Part shown: piece by piece, positions 63,203 through 64,000 of the stretch | Position numbering within the stretch: position 1 is the stretch's first letter | Layout of the letters: every line of letters starts with the position of its first letter | Assembly: GCF_031180885.1 (NCBI RefSeq) | Contig: NZ_JAPSLK010000013.1 | Coordinates: forward strand, 62,001 to 126,000 | DNA: 64,000 nt | Source of the DNA: Saccharothrix sp. | GTDB lineage: Bacteria > Actinomycetota > Actinomycetes > Mycobacteriales > Pseudonocardiaceae | Reading direction: 5' to 3' | Made by a program: the position numbers and the translations under genes | The notes under the pieces: model-generated | Seen by the model: only the letters and a program-made list of their open reading frames with translations | Told to the model about the DNA's origin: nothing | Database searches by the model: none

Positions 63203-64000
63203 TCAAGCCCGGTCGCGCGATCCCTCTCGACCGGGATCGACCGACGACTCGAACACCTCGGCGAGCAGGTCGGTGAACTCCACCGCCGTCGGGGCGCCGG
63301 CGGCTTCGAGCAGGGCGATCACCCTGTCGAGAGCGGCGGGGGCGGAGCCGCCCGACAGCGCCTTGAGCTTGCGGCACGACCGGGCGGCGTGGTGGCGGTT
63401 GCCGACGGTGAAGTGCGCCTCGGCCGCCTCCCGCAGCAGGACCGCCGCCGCCTCGACCCCTCCGGCGGCCAGTGCCAGTTCGGCCCGGCAGTCCGCGACG
63501 TGGGCCAGCCCGTAGGAGTTGCCGGACCGCAGGTACAGCTCGTGCGCGAGCCCGTGGTACCGGCCGGCGTCTTCGAGCCTGCCCAACGCCAGGCTCGCGC
63601 GGCCCAAGAGGCTGTACGTGCTCGCGGTGCCCGCATCGTCGTCCAGTGCCGAGTACAGGCGCAGGGCGTGCAGACCGGTTTCGGCGGCCGCCTCGAACGC
63701 CCCGGACCGCAGTTGCACGCCACCGAGGCCGTTGACCGCGTTCGCCCGACCGGTGGGGTCGTCGATCCGGTCGAGGATGTCGAGCGCGGCTCGGAACTGC
63801 TCCGTCGAACGCTCGTAGTCGCCGCTCTCGCAGTACGCACGAGCGAGGGACTGCCGGAGCCGCACCTCGACCTGCCGGTCGCCCTCCCGCCCCACCGCGT
63901 CGACCGCGTCCACGTGGGTGGTGATCCAGTCCTGCCAGCGGGCGGCCGTGTAGGCGAAGTTCGACATGACCCACGCCAGTTGCCACGTGTACGGGTGCAG
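63203..64000 (-). CDS. TPR-repeat C-terminus of a large regulator (5' partial)
   Basis: The frame is open to the right edge of the window, so the start lies beyond 64000 and only about 265 C-terminal residues are visible. They form TPR-type helical repeats (for example VRLRQSLARAYCESGDYERSTEQF, NAVNGLGGVQLRSGAFEAAAE, STYSLLGRASLALGRLEDAGRY). The edge sequence HPYTWQLAW before WVMSNFAYTAARWQDW matches the TPR region of SARP/AfsR-type regulators, so it is probably the end of a second such regulator. The upstream DNA-binding and NTPase parts are not seen, so this is inference from the TPR style. Confidence 0.75.
   Translation of the reverse strand: MHPYTWQLAWVMSNFAYTAARWQDWITTHVDAVDAVGREGDRQVEVRLRQSLARAYCESGDYERSTEQFRAALDILDRIDDPTGRANAVNGLGGVQLRSGAFEAAAETGLHALRLYSALDDDAGTASTYSLLGRASLALGRLEDAGRYHGLAHELYLRSGNSYGLAHVADCRAELALAAGGVEAAAVLLREAAEAHFTVGNRHHAARSCRKLKALSGGSAPAALDRVIALLEAAGAPTAVEFTDLLAEVFESSVDPGREGSRDRA

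Overview
The window is GC-rich actinobacterial chromosome. GTG starts, GC-biased third positions, ECF sigma/zinc-finger anti-sigma pairs, large SARP regulators and secreted RHS/LamG proteins point to an actinomycete. Pseudonocardiales (Saccharothrix, Lentzea or Actinosynnema type) is my best guess, but no rRNA or marker gene here settles it. I see no tRNA, rRNA, CRISPR array, complete insertion sequence or prophage.

Layout. 1-3.7 kb: an operon, cut by the left edge, ending in a Ycf46-like AAA+ ATPase. 3.8-6.8 kb: a full-length SARP/AfsR-type regulator. 6.8-15.8 kb (minus): a secreted LamG/DNRLRE-type protein and a 2059-residue RHS protein. 15.9-18.1 kb: a flavoprotein oxidoreductase and an ECF41-type (SigJ-like) sigma factor, followed by an unusual array of hairpins. 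18.4-21.4 kb (minus): ECF sigma factor, zinc-finger anti-sigma, two ArsM-like methyltransferases and a membrane protein. 21.5-24.8 kb: an ArsR-rhodanese regulator divergent from an MBL-rhodanese enzyme and an MFS transporter, probably a reactive-sulfur module. 24.7-30.9 kb: MOSC protein, a stretch of decayed genes with a 24-bp tandem repeat, an amine oxidase, a helicase-associated/WYL protein, a DoxX-like protein and a barstar-like protein. 30.9-39.7 kb (minus): a complete type II Wadjet (JetABCD) plasmid-defence operon in the order D-A-B-C, preceded by a NUDIX/NrtR-type regulator. 39.9-42.4 kb: a nucleosidase protein and a WD40 protein that share an unusual linker and membrane anchor. 42.4-57.2 kb: carbohydrate genes (GH95, beta-helix protein, GH6, GH2) with recognisable operators (CebR box, LacI-type, TetR-type), a pentapeptide-like membrane protein and a PadR operon. 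57.3-59.3 kb: a caspase-like protease with an EACC1-like partner and the remnant of another caspase N-terminus. 59.3-64 kb: a stand-alone condensation-domain protein, an FMN split-barrel protein, a frameshifted glutaminase, an acetyltransferase and a TPR protein cut by the right edge.

How it fits together. Three themes recur. The first is conflict or defence: Wadjet; caspase plus EACC1-like protein; nucleosidase plus WD40 pair; RHS protein; orphan barstar-like protein. The second is extracellular polysaccharide use under cellobiose- and sugar-responsive repressors whose genes lie outside the window. The third is stress signalling by two ECF systems, ArsR, PadR, TetR and SARP proteins. The nucleosidase/WD40 pair is my best candidate for an undescribed system: the two adjacent proteins differ in their main domains but share a glycine-rich segment and a membrane helix, as expected of partners that meet through a homotypic motif.
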